Of a stretch of DNA of 64,000 bases, positions 26,278-34,453 are shown piece by piece. Origin of the DNA: CAZGAQ01 sp964523405 (GTDB lineage Bacteria > Planctomycetota > Phycisphaerae > UBA1845 > Fen-1342). Where the stretch lies: contig CAZGAQ010000006.1 in assembly GCA_964523405.1 (NCBI GenBank), positions 105,765 through 169,764 on the forward strand. The letters are read 5' to 3'. Both the position numbers and the translations under genes were made by a program. How positions within the stretch are numbered: the first letter of the stretch is position 1; each line of letters opens with the position of its first letter. A model generated the notes under the pieces. The model did no database searches and was not told where the DNA came from. It saw nothing but the letters and a program-made list of their open reading frames with translations.

Positions 26278-27678
26278 TCATTCATCCGGAGGACCATCCA
26301 CACTTGGGATCTGCGCGGGCCCTGGCTTGCGATTTCGGTACCAATCCACCCACTTGCGTCCGGTCTCATGCGCCACAGGGGCGTTGACCATGTCCGACGA
26401 TTCCCTGATCACGCCGGTAGGTCCTTGCGAACGCTGGTTTAGCACTTCCAGAGCAAGGATCGCGTCAGAGAGCCGATGATCGGAGTTGCGTTGGCGCGCT
26501 GGCGGACTACTCACATCGCGGCTGACACACTCCTCCAGTAGCCGGATGAGCGAACGCGTGTAGCGCTCGCGCGCCAACGGCCGTTTGGTCCAATCGCGGT
26601 TCGCTACGACGTCACATGGCGATGATCCGTCGCAACCCTCTTCTGAAGGGTGACGCAGGACACCGGCTACTTCGTCCATCGCAATCGGGTCATCCAGCGC
26701 CGCGAGAATGTGCAGGCTCCCGAAACGCACCGAGGTGTTACGGGACCGCCTCATCTCCAACGCGAACTGGAGATCGTTGGGCTCTGCCAGTTGTCCCAGG
26801 CACCGACACGCCGCACAACCGAGGTCCACGTCCTGGTTGTCGCCGTCGTCACGGGCCGCGGATTGCGCTGCGCGGGTCCGGATGACCTCCAGACAGATCG
26901 GCCGCACTGCGCGACCGCCATACCTCCCGCACACTTCGAACAGCAGCTCGCGATTGCGGTCCGTCAACTTGGCCCACGTATCATGGACGATCCGTTCCAG
27001 CACGTCGCGCACCAGCTCGCCGCCACACCACGTGTCGTTGATGCACTCCAGGACCGCGTGCTGCCCGGCTGCGTCCAGACGCGACCAGCCTTCCTGCAAC
27101 GGTGTGGCATCCAAGATGATACCCACGCGCGCTGCTAACCAGGCGAACGCCTGGAGCCGGATGCTGAGCTCGCTATGACGCAATGCCGCTACCGCCTCCG
27201 GGACCAGGCAGAAGCCCACTTTGTCCCATGCGATGTCCTCGGTTTCCGGGGAGATCGGCAACTGAGTCGCGTATGTTTGCAGCGGCCCGCGTCTTTCGTT
27301 GCGGCGCTCCGTGAGGACTGTGCCCAGTGAAACGGGACCATAGCTGAGCCGGACGGTGTCGCCCTCATGAGCTTGCAGCGCCCGTTGCACGTTCGGGTCA
27401 TCATAGTTGAGCAGCGCCAACGCGGCGGCGCCCTTGATCCGTGCGTCGCCATCCTCGAGTAGCTTGAGCAACGCCGACTGGAAGGACACGCACGGCCAGC
27501 GCTGGCTCGCCGTCAGTTTCCAGTTGAACGCAATCGCGTTTGGATCCCCCCAGTACTCGGTGCGGTGCGGACGCTCAAGCCCCGCCGCAATCTGTAGCTC
27601 GAGGGCGCCGAGCCCATCTCGTGGTTCAGTGGGGTCTGCCAGCAGGCAACACATGGTCATGGCCACAACTGTGCTCAT
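26278..27678 (-). CDS. Secreted HEAT-repeat-like protein
   Basis: 466 aa from the second ATG at 27678. GGAGG lies 7 nt upstream of it but only 1 nt from the first ATG. A short hydrophobic N-terminus (VVAMTMCCLLA) may be a signal peptide. The body contains several alpha-helical HEAT-like pairs: LLKLLEDGDARIKGAAALALLNYDD, ALRHSELSIRLQAFAWLAARVG, LGCAACRCLGQLAEPNDLQFAL, RFGSLHILAALDDPIAMDEVAGVLRH. The proline-rich tail ends with PSVDGPPDE. Function unknown; HEAT arrays usually bind proteins. The gene stands alone between repeat-rich gaps. Confidence 0.7.
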   Translation of the reverse strand: MSTVVAMTMCCLLADPTEPRDGLGALELQIAAGLERPHRTEYWGDPNAIAFNWKLTASQRWPCVSFQSALLKLLEDGDARIKGAAALALLNYDDPNVQRALQAHEGDTVRLSYGPVSLGTVLTERRNERRGPLQTYATQLPISPETEDIAWDKVGFCLVPEAVAALRHSELSIRLQAFAWLAARVGIILDATPLQEGWSRLDAAGQHAVLECINDTWCGGELVRDVLERIVHDTWAKLTDRNRELLFEVCGRYGGRAVRPICLEVIRTRAAQSAARDDGDNQDVDLGCAACRCLGQLAEPNDLQFALEMRRSRNTSVRFGSLHILAALDDPIAMDEVAGVLRHPSEEGCDGSSPCDVVANRDWTKRPLARERYTRSLIRLLEECVSRDVSSPPARQRNSDHRLSDAILALEVLNQRSQGPTGVIRESSDMVNAPVAHETGRKWVDWYRNRKPGPAQIPSVDGPPDE

Positions 27679-27896
27679 AGACATGCCTCCAGAATGGGAG
27701 CCCTAAGGCGTGACCTTCTTGATCGCTGGGCACTCGTATTTGGGGCGATTGCTGAGGCGGGAAAACCACTCGCGGCAATGCCGTGCGACAGCCTCGATAC
27801 TCGGAGTCTCGCACGAAGCGCGTACACCTTTCCTGCAACAACGTAGAGCGCGTTCTCGATCGCTGTACTCCATATTGGGCTATTTAGTGAACTATT

Positions 27897-28200
27897 TAGG
27901 GACAGCCACCTATTTTGAGCTCTTTTCGTGCTCCTTCTGCCGGCGCGCGACGCCGCGGCGGCCGGGCCGGCGCCAACATACCGGCCCCGCGTCGAACCGA
28001 AAAGAGCCCGCCGTCGGCGTCCTGGCCGCCGCACCGCCCCTTCCCACTTCCCCACCTCCCCACTTGCGCACTCCGCCCACGAGCCGCGCAGGTCGGTCTT
28101 CATGCCTGTCTGGGGCGAGCAGCACTCGTCAGTCGAGCGGTCCGGCGCTTCGGGCAACGACGCGAGCCCGGCTTGCTCCGGAAATAGGTGACTGTCCCTA
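27897..28200. mobile_element. MITE-like element with 19-bp terminal inverted repeats
   Basis: TAGGGACAGCCACCTATTT (27897-27915) is the reverse complement, with one mismatch, of AAATAGGTGACTGTCCCTA (28182-28200). They enclose about 265 nt of noncoding DNA that itself holds an inverted pair GCTCTTTTCG / CGAAAAGAGC (27919-27928 and 27998-28007). A tandem extra copy of the right end follows at 28215-28233. No transposase is inside, so mobilisation would be in trans. GGGACA-type ends are common in repeats linked to tyrosine (RAYT-like) transposases, which is an analogy only. Confidence 0.5.
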
Positions 28201-28254
28201 GTTATCGTGTACGGAAATAGGTGACTGTCCCTAGTTATCGTACCTAGTTATCGT
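28179..28254. repeat. 33-bp-period tandem repeat at the right end of the MITE-like element
   Basis: A 30-nt unit beginning CGGAAATAGGTGACTG and ending CTAGTTATCGT occurs at 28179-28208 and 28212-28241, with a truncated third CCTAGTTATCGT at 28243-28254. Confidence 0.85.
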
Positions 28255-28470
28255 AAACCCCCTTCGTCCCGGCCGCCCGCAGCCACGCGTGGTCAAACGG
28301 CGGCCGCTCGAATACTCGCGAATGACGCGGCCAAGAGGTGAACTGAAACGCGAACTGCTGCGAATTCAGCATTGCTTAACTTAATGGCGTTCGGGACTGT
28401 CCCTAATGTCCCCTAATTGCCGAAGACGTTGGACATCGGTCCTTACCTGGTCGCATTCGCGCGCGCTGCG

Positions 28471-30885
28471 TCACTTCGCCGGCGCACACGTCGTATTCAT
28501 GAGCGCAATGAACGGGTCAATATCCCGCCAGTTCACATGCGCGTCGCTGTTCGTGTCGAGGTTCAGGAACGGACACTGCGGATTGCCTTGCGGAAACTGC
28601 GTCGCCCAGAAGGCCGGGTTGTCGTTTTGCCCCGCGATGAGGTAGTCAATGTCCCGCCAACTGATCGCCCCGTCACAATTCCCGTCCCCCAGGCACCGGT
28701 CCGGGACCGCGCAGGCCCAACGCGCCCAGCAACAGGACGGCTGCCCGCCGGCCATCAGGAAGGCGCCTCCGACGATCAGCTCGCCCCGGTAATCGGTGAA
28801 TGCCAGCACAAAGCGCCAACTCCCACCAGTGATTCCGCTCCCCATCGCTTGCCATTCCACGCCATCCCAGCGGGCCGCGTAGTTCGCGCTGACCAGCCCG
28901 GCGGCCACGAAGTCGCCGCCGGCGATCAGCTCGGTCCTGTGAACCGTCAGACATCGGACGATGCCGTAGATCCCCTTGCCCAGCGTGCGCCACTCGCTGC
29001 CGTTCCACCGGGCTACGTGATTCGCGCCGCTGCCCCCCGCGCTCGAAAAGTTGCCCCCCGCGATCAGCTCGCCGCCGTATACGGCCAGAGCGTACACCAC
29101 CGGATACTCGGGGCCGCCAACGCCAGTCTCTAACGGCGTCCAGCTCACTCCGTCCCAGCACGCGATGCTGCTGCACGCCTCGCCATCGGCGCTGGTGAAA
29201 CTACCCCCCGCGATCAGTTCGCCGTTGAACACCGTCAGAGCCCGGACGTATCCCCAGCCACCGCTCACGCCCGCTCCCAGTGGTTGCCAACTCGTACCAT
29301 TCCAGCGCGCGATGCTGTTCGCCGGGAGCCCGTCCGCTGTGCTGAAATACCCACCCGCGATCAGTTCGCCGTTGAACACCGCCAGGGCGCAGACTTCGGC
29401 GGAGTCTCCACCCAGCCCAGCCCCCAGCGCGTGCCACGTCGTGCCGTCCCACCGCGCGATCCTGCTCGCCGCTACGCCCCCGGCGTGTTCAAAAGTCCCG
29501 CCCGCGATCAAATTGCCTTGATAGACCGCGAGACTCGCCACGCTGCCATCGGTGCCCGTGCCCAGCGCCTGCCATTCCTCCCCGTTCCAACGCGCGACGC
29601 CGTTTACGACGCCACCGCCGGCCGTCACGAACCCGCCGCCCAGGATCAGTTCACCATCGTAGACAGCCGCGGCCGCCACCTGGCCGCCCGGTCCCTTGCC
29701 GAGCGGCTCCCATTGCGACCCGACCCACCGCGCCACATGGTTCAAGGGTCGATCGATCAATGTCCCAATCTGGCCCCCTGCGATCAGGTCGCCCCGATAC
29801 AGCGTCAGCGCATTGATGCTCGGCGGGAGTCCAACCCCGCTACGCAACTGCTGCCAACTCGTACCGTCCCACTGCGCCACCGCGTCGCCATACGCCGCGT
29901 TCGGCAGTGAGAACGCGCCCCCCGCCACCAGCCGGCCATCGTACGGCGTGAGCGCGTTGACGCGGTCGCCCAGCCCGACCCCCAGCGCGTGCCAGATCGT
30001 GCCATCCCACCGCGCCACGTTGCGACAAGCCACGCTGCCCGCGCTCGCAAACAACCCCCCGGCCACAAGCTCGCCGTTGTGGACCGCCAGTGCGTACACG
30101 TACGGCCACACGCCCGGCGTGTCGCCCGCCATCCCGCTCCCCAGGGCCTGCCATGCGACGCCGTTCCAGCGCGCGATGGAATTGGCCGCGACGGTCCCGG
30201 CCGTCGTAAACCGGCCGCCTGCGATGAGGCTGCCGTTGTGTAGCGCCAGCGCGCATACGTCGGGGCTCGTGGTTCCGCCCATCCCCCGCCCCAACGCCCT
30301 CCACGTCGTGCCGTCCCACCGCGCAATACCGCCACACGTTACACCGCTGGCCCCCGCAAAGGCCCCGCCGACGATCAACTCGTCGTTGAATACGGTCAGG
30401 GCGTGTACCGGGCCGTCTAGGCCGGACTCCAGCGCCCGCCAACGCGTGCCGTTCCAGCGCGCAATGTAGTAAGACGGTGCGCCACCCGCGGCCAGGAAAT
30501 CTCCACCTGCGATGAGTTCCCCGTGGTAGACCGCCAGCGCGTTCACTGCGCCGCTCACACCCGTGCCCAAGGCGCGCCAATCCGTTCCGTCCCACCGCGC
30601 GACACACCCCGCCGGACTCCCGCCCGCACTGCTGAAGTAACCGCCAACCACGAGCTGCTCCGGCTGCGGCCCGGTGCCGTCAGGATCCCATACGGTGAAC
30701 GCCGTGACGCGGACCCCCGTCATGTTGACCGTTCCGCTCACCCCCGGTGGCTCCTGACCCGACCCCGACAGCCACTCCGGCACGCATTCGCCCCGCCCGG
30801 CCGCGCTCGCGCTCATCAATGCGCCCAGTAGCCCCCCCGCCACCAGCATACGCCACCCGTGCCACACGCTCGTCATCTCGCTCAC
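28471..30885 (-). CDS. Secreted ARW-repeat (beta-propeller-like) protein with dockerin-like tail
   Basis: 804 aa from a GTG at 30885, AAGGAG exactly 7 nt upstream (an ATG three codons later is possible). Signal peptide LVAGGLLGALMSASAAG at about 15-32. Thirteen repeats of about 50 residues follow, with the pattern ALxVYxGELIAGGxFxxAGG...IARWNGTxWxxLGxGxxG, typical of planctomycete surface proteins that probably fold as beta-propellers or a solenoid. The end is the dockerin-like module (CLGDGNCDGAISWRDIDYL, then HVNWRDIDPFIALMNTTC) shared with the deiminase and the beta-helix protein in this window, plus a short APAK tail. A surface or extracellular protein of unknown ligand. It sits alone between two repeat-filled gaps. 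Confidence 0.8.
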   Translation of the reverse strand: MSEMTSVWHGWRMLVAGGLLGALMSASAAGRGECVPEWLSGSGQEPPGVSGTVNMTGVRVTAFTVWDPDGTGPQPEQLVVGGYFSSAGGSPAGCVARWDGTDWRALGTGVSGAVNALAVYHGELIAGGDFLAAGGAPSYYIARWNGTRWRALESGLDGPVHALTVFNDELIVGGAFAGASGVTCGGIARWDGTTWRALGRGMGGTTSPDVCALALHNGSLIAGGRFTTAGTVAANSIARWNGVAWQALGSGMAGDTPGVWPYVYALAVHNGELVAGGLFASAGSVACRNVARWDGTIWHALGVGLGDRVNALTPYDGRLVAGGAFSLPNAAYGDAVAQWDGTSWQQLRSGVGLPPSINALTLYRGDLIAGGQIGTLIDRPLNHVARWVGSQWEPLGKGPGGQVAAAAVYDGELILGGGFVTAGGGVVNGVARWNGEEWQALGTGTDGSVASLAVYQGNLIAGGTFEHAGGVAASRIARWDGTTWHALGAGLGGDSAEVCALAVFNGELIAGGYFSTADGLPANSIARWNGTSWQPLGAGVSGGWGYVRALTVFNGELIAGGSFTSADGEACSSIACWDGVSWTPLETGVGGPEYPVVYALAVYGGELIAGGNFSSAGGSGANHVARWNGSEWRTLGKGIYGIVRCLTVHRTELIAGGDFVAAGLVSANYAARWDGVEWQAMGSGITGGSWRFVLAFTDYRGELIVGGAFLMAGGQPSCCWARWACAVPDRCLGDGNCDGAISWRDIDYLIAGQNDNPAFWATQFPQGNPQCPFLNLDTNSDAHVNWRDIDPFIALMNTTCAPAK

Positions 30886-31370
30886 GTCGCCTCTCCTTGC
30901 CCGCGGCCCACACACTCCGCCGGCTCGTCGCTGTCGCCTGCCCACATGCGGGGTATGGCCCGCCGCGGAACGCCGACCGCTCTCGTTGACGCGCCGCACC
31001 TTCCGACCACGTGCGCCAATTCGCCCTGGCGGATGAGGCCCCCTTGTGAGCGCGGCCGCGCGGCCGCCACCCAGGCCTCCGTCCCACCCCGCCCGGCCGG
31101 CACCCCGGCGCAGACGGATTCACACCCGCGCATTGTACCGCCGCTGCCCTCCTGCCGCCCAGCCATTCCTAGAGGTTATTCGGACCGCCTTATCCCGACT
31201 GTGTGCCCACCGTCAGCCCCAGGACTTAGTCAGAAATAAAGGGGACATTCTAGAACGGAATATAGACAGTCTATAACCCCTTGCTGGCGGCGCACTTGGC
31301 GCGCTTGCGCAAAAGCGGGCCTCCTGCGAAGATGGTGGTGTTCCAACAACACCCGTACAGGAGGCCACGG
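30886..31370. other. Intergenic region upstream of the IS4 remnant
   Basis: About 485 nt without a convincing gene. It carries a GGGGACATTCTAGAAC stretch (from about 31238) and the TATAGAC/GTCTATA palindrome at 31261-31275, just before the transposase remnant. Both could mark the left IS end. Confidence 0.5.
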
Positions 31371-31730
31371 ATGGTCAGTATCCAGGGCGTGCTCGCCCAG
31401 ATCAAGGCCGATTGCACCGCCGTTCTCGCCAAAGCCCACGTCGCCCGCGTCTGCCGTGAGACCGGCGCCGCCGGTCGCGACCGCATCCTCACCCCCGTCG
31501 TCACCCTCTACGTCTTCCTCCTCCAAGTCCTCCACGGCAACACCGCCATGACCAACCTCCCCCGCCTGTGCGGCAAACGCTTCACCCCGGCCGCCTATTG
31601 CCAGGCCCGCCAGCGTCTGCCCCTGGCCGCCCTCCGCCGCCTGCTGCGGGAGGCGGGCGCGCCGCTGCGCAGCGCCGCCGCCCACCCGGCCGCCGGCGGC
31701 GCTGGCCCAAGCCGCGCCGCCCGGCCATAA
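31371..31730 (+). pseudogene. IS4-family transposase remnant (N-terminal part)
   Basis: 119 codons from an ATG with GGAGG upstream. The first 95 residues match an IS4-family transposase N-terminus (VSIQGVLAQIKADCTAVLAK, TPVVTLYVFLLQVLHGNTAM, LCGKRFTPAAYCQARQRLPL). The sequence then becomes low complexity (about 31660 onward) and stops at 31728-31730. The DDE catalytic core, which makes up most of the usual 400-450 residues, is absent, so the element cannot transpose by itself. TATAGAC A GTCTATA at 31261-31275 lies upstream and may belong to its left end. Confidence 0.75.
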
Positions 31731-31774
31731 TCCCCCGCATTCGTTCAGCCCACTCTCCAAGGAGCGGCACCGGC

Positions 31775-32107
31775 ATGAAGACCGTCATCGTCCTGAACAA
31801 CGACCAGATGGGCCACGGCGCCCCCGAGCTCGGCCAGAAGATCCTCACGACGTTCCTGCGCAAGTCCACGGCCATGCGCGGCGTGACCGCGATCGTCCTC
31901 TTCAACAGCGGCGTCAAGCTGGTCACGCCCGGCTCGCCTGTTTTGGCCGAACTCACCCACCTGCACGAGGCCGGGGTGGATATCCGCCCGTGCGCAACCT
32001 GCCTCGACTTCTACGGGCTGAAGGACCAGGTCGCGGTCAGCGCGGCTTCCAACATGGATGAAATCATCCGCGAGCTGGATGCGGCCGAGAAGGTAATCAC
32101 GCTGTAG
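31775..32107 (+). CDS. DsrE/YedF-like sulfur-relay family protein
   Basis: 110 aa from an ATG with AAGGAG 9 nt upstream. The sequence (MKTVIVLNNDQMGHGAPELG, then FNSGVKLVTPGSPVLAELT and ATCLDFYGLKDQVAVSAASN) matches the C-terminal DsrE-like domain of the YedF-type protein linked to selenium metabolism, including the CATC motif. The usual N-terminal TusA/SirA domain is missing, so this is the stand-alone form. A role in sulfur or selenium transfer is inferred from family. It immediately follows the IS remnant, whose insertion may have displaced an upstream partner. Confidence 0.8.
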   Translation: MKTVIVLNNDQMGHGAPELGQKILTTFLRKSTAMRGVTAIVLFNSGVKLVTPGSPVLAELTHLHEAGVDIRPCATCLDFYGLKDQVAVSAASNMDEIIRELDAAEKVITL

Positions 32108-32116
32108 CGGCTGACG

Positions 32117-32202
32117 GTTGAAAAAGGGGACAGGCACCGCGGGAACGCCCACTGGCGCTACCGCGAACGCCAACTGGCGCGGAGCCAGTCCCCTTTTTCA
32201 AC
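32117..32202. repeat. Imperfect palindrome with GGGGACA ends
   Basis: GTTGAAAAAGGGGACAGGC (32117-32135) pairs with GCCAGTCCCCTTTTTCAAC (32184-32202), 18 of 19 positions. Inside are two imperfect direct copies of ACCGCG..AACGCC.ACTGGCGC. It begins 9 nt after the DsrE-like stop. It could act as a bidirectional terminator (T-run on each strand) or be a REP-like mobile repeat. Confidence 0.65.
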
Positions 32203-32592
32203 GGCCCCTCCAGGGCCCCGCGCCTAGCGTCGCCCCCGGCGCTGCGCCTGGCGGGGCGTCGGCCGCGCGACGGTCGCCGCACCCTGCCGGCAGCACGCGG
32301 AACCACCGCCGTCTCTCCCGTTCTCCTCGCAGCTTCTGCCGCACACGCGCAACGCCTGCTCCCCGGACCCCACCGCGTGCCACGGCCAAGGCACGGCACA
32401 TGCCAGCACACATTTTCGCGTCAATTGGCGAATCACTAAGAACTTAGCGCCCTCCGCCGACTTCACATCACCCCCTTCCCGGCCCGCCGACGCGCCCTTG
32501 GCACGCCCCCTGCCTCATCACACGGCCGGAAGCCTTGCGGACACGCCGCACGGAAGCGGCTCCGCAGGCGTCCCGCAGCAAGGAGTCACTGA
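32203..32592. other. Leader and promoter region of the flagellar operon
   Basis: About 390 nt between the palindrome and the first ORF. Apart from the sigma-54 promoter at 32498-32514 no other element was recognised. A frame open from 32118 onward has no start signal. Confidence 0.5.
32498..32514 (+). promoter_or_regulatory. Sigma-54 (RpoN) promoter of the flagellar operon
   Basis: TTGGCACGCCCCCTGCC. The -24 element TTGGCACG is perfect and the -12 element is CTGCC where TTGCW is ideal. The GG (32500-32501) and GC (32512-32513) doublets are separated by exactly 10 nt, as RpoN requires. Transcription would start near 32525, 68 nt before the first ORF. An upstream enhancer-binding-protein site was not identified. 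Hook-basal-body genes under sigma-54 are known in many Gram-negative flagellar systems. Confidence 0.75.
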
Positions 32593-32829
32593 ATGCGATG
32601 TCCGCACGGCGCTGAAGTTGGTCAACCGTCTGTGCGGGCAGGCGAAAGTTCCGGCGGCACCGTGCCTCAGGAGCACATCCGGCAGCCGGGCGACTCTGCT
32701 CTGCGGGATTGGAGCCAACTGGGTCGGCGGGTGCTGGCCGAGGCGTGGCGACGATTCACGGATGACGTCGCACGCCACTCAGCGGCCACACCCGTCGCCC
32801 GGTCGGCCCACACGGAGGCCCGGCCATGA
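32593..32829 (+). CDS. Small unknown protein translationally coupled to flgF
   Basis: 78 aa. AAGGAG (32580-32585) lies 7 nt before the ATG, and the stop codon overlaps the flgF start as ATGA (32826-32829), the classic arrangement for translational coupling. Central residues ALRDWSQLGRRVLAEAWRRF, then TDDVA, predict an amphipathic helix. The rest is Gly/Pro/Ala-rich. No signal peptide, and no known flagellar family recognised. Its place as first gene after the sigma-54 promoter suggests a flagellar regulator or assembly factor, but this is only inference. Confidence 0.6.
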   Translation: MRCPHGAEVGQPSVRAGESSGGTVPQEHIRQPGDSALRDWSQLGRRVLAEAWRRFTDDVARHSAATPVARSAHTEARP

Positions 32830-33578
32830 TTTACGGCCTGTATCACTCCGCCGCGGGCATGCTGACCACCGAGTACCGCCAGTCGGTCACCGCGAACAAC
32901 CTCGCCAATGCCGACACGGTCGGCTTCAAACGCGACATCGTTACGCTCGCGGAGCGGCAGCCCGCCAGCGTCGCCGGCCTGCGCTCCGGAGCCTCCGATC
33001 CCGGCATGCAGGCCCTCAGCGGCGGGCTGTGGCTCGGTCGCACCTATACCGACTACAGCGCCGCCTCCAAGACCCCGACCGGCAACCCGCTCGACGTCGC
33101 GCTCGACGGCCGCGGGTTTCTTGCTGTGGCCGGGCCCGGCGGTCAGACGCTCTACACGCGCGACGGCCGCATGACCACCGACCGCGTTGGCCGCCTCGTC
33201 GCGGTCAGCGACGGCGCCCCGATTCTCGGGCGCGGCGGCGGTCCGCTGCAGCTCGATCCCAACGGCGGAGCGGCCAGCATCAACGAGTCCGGCCGCATCA
33301 CGCAGGACGGTCGCGTGGTCGGCGAACTCGAGCTCGTCGATTTCAAAGACTACGCCGCGCTGCAGAAGGTTGGCGCCAGCCGCGTCGCGGCTCCGGCCAA
33401 CAGCGCGGTTCCGGCCGCGCCCCTCGTGGAATCCGGCTACACCGAAGCCTCCGGCGTCCAGCCCATCAGCGAGCTGGTCAACATGATGGACGCCGCGCGG
33501 GCGTACCAGATGAATGCCCAGATGATCTCGATGCAGGACCAGACGATCGGCCGGCTGATTGGCGTGATTTCGCGCTAA
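32826..33578 (+). CDS. flgF: Flagellar basal-body rod protein FlgF-type
   Basis: 250 aa, of the FlgF/FlgG family. N-terminal rod motif MIYGLYHSAAGMLTTEYRQS, then VTANNLANADTVGFK and the conserved LDVALDGRGFLAVAGPGG, TRDGRMTTDRVGRLVAV. The end (EASGVQPISELVNMMDAARA, then YQMNAQMISMQDQTIGRLIG) is the family coiled-coil that packs in the rod. It builds the proximal rod of the hook-basal body. It overlaps the small ORF by ATGA and flgG follows 42 nt later, so it is part of the sigma-54 operon. Assignment FlgF over FlgG rests on gene order and the second, better FlgG downstream. Confidence 0.85.
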   Translation: MIYGLYHSAAGMLTTEYRQSVTANNLANADTVGFKRDIVTLAERQPASVAGLRSGASDPGMQALSGGLWLGRTYTDYSAASKTPTGNPLDVALDGRGFLAVAGPGGQTLYTRDGRMTTDRVGRLVAVSDGAPILGRGGGPLQLDPNGGAASINESGRITQDGRVVGELELVDFKDYAALQKVGASRVAAPANSAVPAAPLVESGYTEASGVQPISELVNMMDAARAYQMNAQMISMQDQTIGRLIGVISR

Positions 33579-33620
33579 CGAGGCGGGCGGGCCCGGGCCC
33601 CCCGCAGGAGAACGATTCGC

Positions 33621-34418
33621 ATGATTACGGCCTTGCACACCGCCGCAACTGGAATGGAAGCGCTGTCCACCAAGATGGACGTGATCGCGAACAACATCGC
33701 GAACGCGGATACGGTGGGCTTCAAGTCGGCGCGGGCGAACTTCCAGGACCTGCTCTACCAGCTCCGCACGCAGCCCGGTGTGCAGACCAGCGATGAGACC
33801 AATTCCGCGATCGGTACCCAGGTCGGCCTGGGCGTCGCCCTGAGCAACACCCAGACCATCTTCAAGCAGGGCTCCGCTCTGCAGACGGCCGAACCCCTCG
33901 ACGCGATGATCAACGGCGACGGCTTCTTCCAGGTCGAGTTGCCCGGCGGGGGCACCGCCTACACCCGGGCGGGCAATTTCGTCCGCAATCCCAACGGCGA
34001 ACTCGTGCTCGGCAACAGCTTTGGCCATCGCCTCAAGGATTCGCCGACCATCCCCCAGGACATCGATTCCAAGAGCCTCTCGATCAGCGCCGACGGACGC
34101 ATCCAGGCCTTGCGCAGTGACGGCACGCAGCAGGACCTGGGGCAGATTCAGACCGCCCGCTTTGTGAATCCGGCCGGTCTGATCTCCCTCGGCAGCAACT
34201 TGTACGGCGCTACGCAGGCTTCGGGTGACGCGATCGTGGACGTCCCCGGCCAGAACGGTCTCGGCGCGCTGATGGGCAGCACGCTCGAACAGAGCACCAC
34301 CGAAGCCGTCAACGAGCTGGTCGAGCTGATCAAGGCCCAACGTGTTTTTCAGATGAACTCCCAGACCATCCAGGCTGCCGACGAATCGCTGCGCGTCGTC
34401 GCCAGCCTGCGGCGGTAG
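33621..34418 (+). CDS. flgG: Flagellar basal-body distal rod protein FlgG
   Basis: 265 aa, the usual FlgG length. It opens MITALHTAATGMEALSTKMD, VIANNIANADTVGFKSARANFQDLLYQ, then VGLGVALSNTQTIFKQGSALQTAEPLDAMINGDGFFQVELPGGGTAYTRAGNF, all FlgG hallmarks. The end TTEAVNELVELIKAQRVFQM followed by NSQTIQAADESLRVVASLRR matches the consensus closely. It forms the distal rod that crosses the periplasm to the L and P rings. AGGAGAA is upstream of the ATG. Between flgF and flgA in the operon. Confidence 0.95.
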   Translation: MITALHTAATGMEALSTKMDVIANNIANADTVGFKSARANFQDLLYQLRTQPGVQTSDETNSAIGTQVGLGVALSNTQTIFKQGSALQTAEPLDAMINGDGFFQVELPGGGTAYTRAGNFVRNPNGELVLGNSFGHRLKDSPTIPQDIDSKSLSISADGRIQALRSDGTQQDLGQIQTARFVNPAGLISLGSNLYGATQASGDAIVDVPGQNGLGALMGSTLEQSTTEAVNELVELIKAQRVFQMNSQTIQAADESLRVVASLRR

Positions 34419-34453
34419 TAGCGGCTGAACGCTGAGACAATGGAGGTCCGGCG

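Larger units (their letters stand above)
27679..28470. other. Repeat-rich intergenic region
   Basis: About 790 nt without a gene. It contains the MITE-like element 27897-28200, a second copy of its end motif at 28212-28241, the inverted purine-rich element (28034-28066), the second copy of the 40-bp repeat (about 28081-28121), and a GGGACTGTCCC palindrome at 28393-28403. Small frames inside lack start signals. Confidence 0.6.

Noticed and set aside
32498..33796. 432-aa plus-strand frame overlapping flgF
   Set aside because: Arg/Pro-rich frame-shift shadow of flgF. Real flgF motifs are in the other frame.
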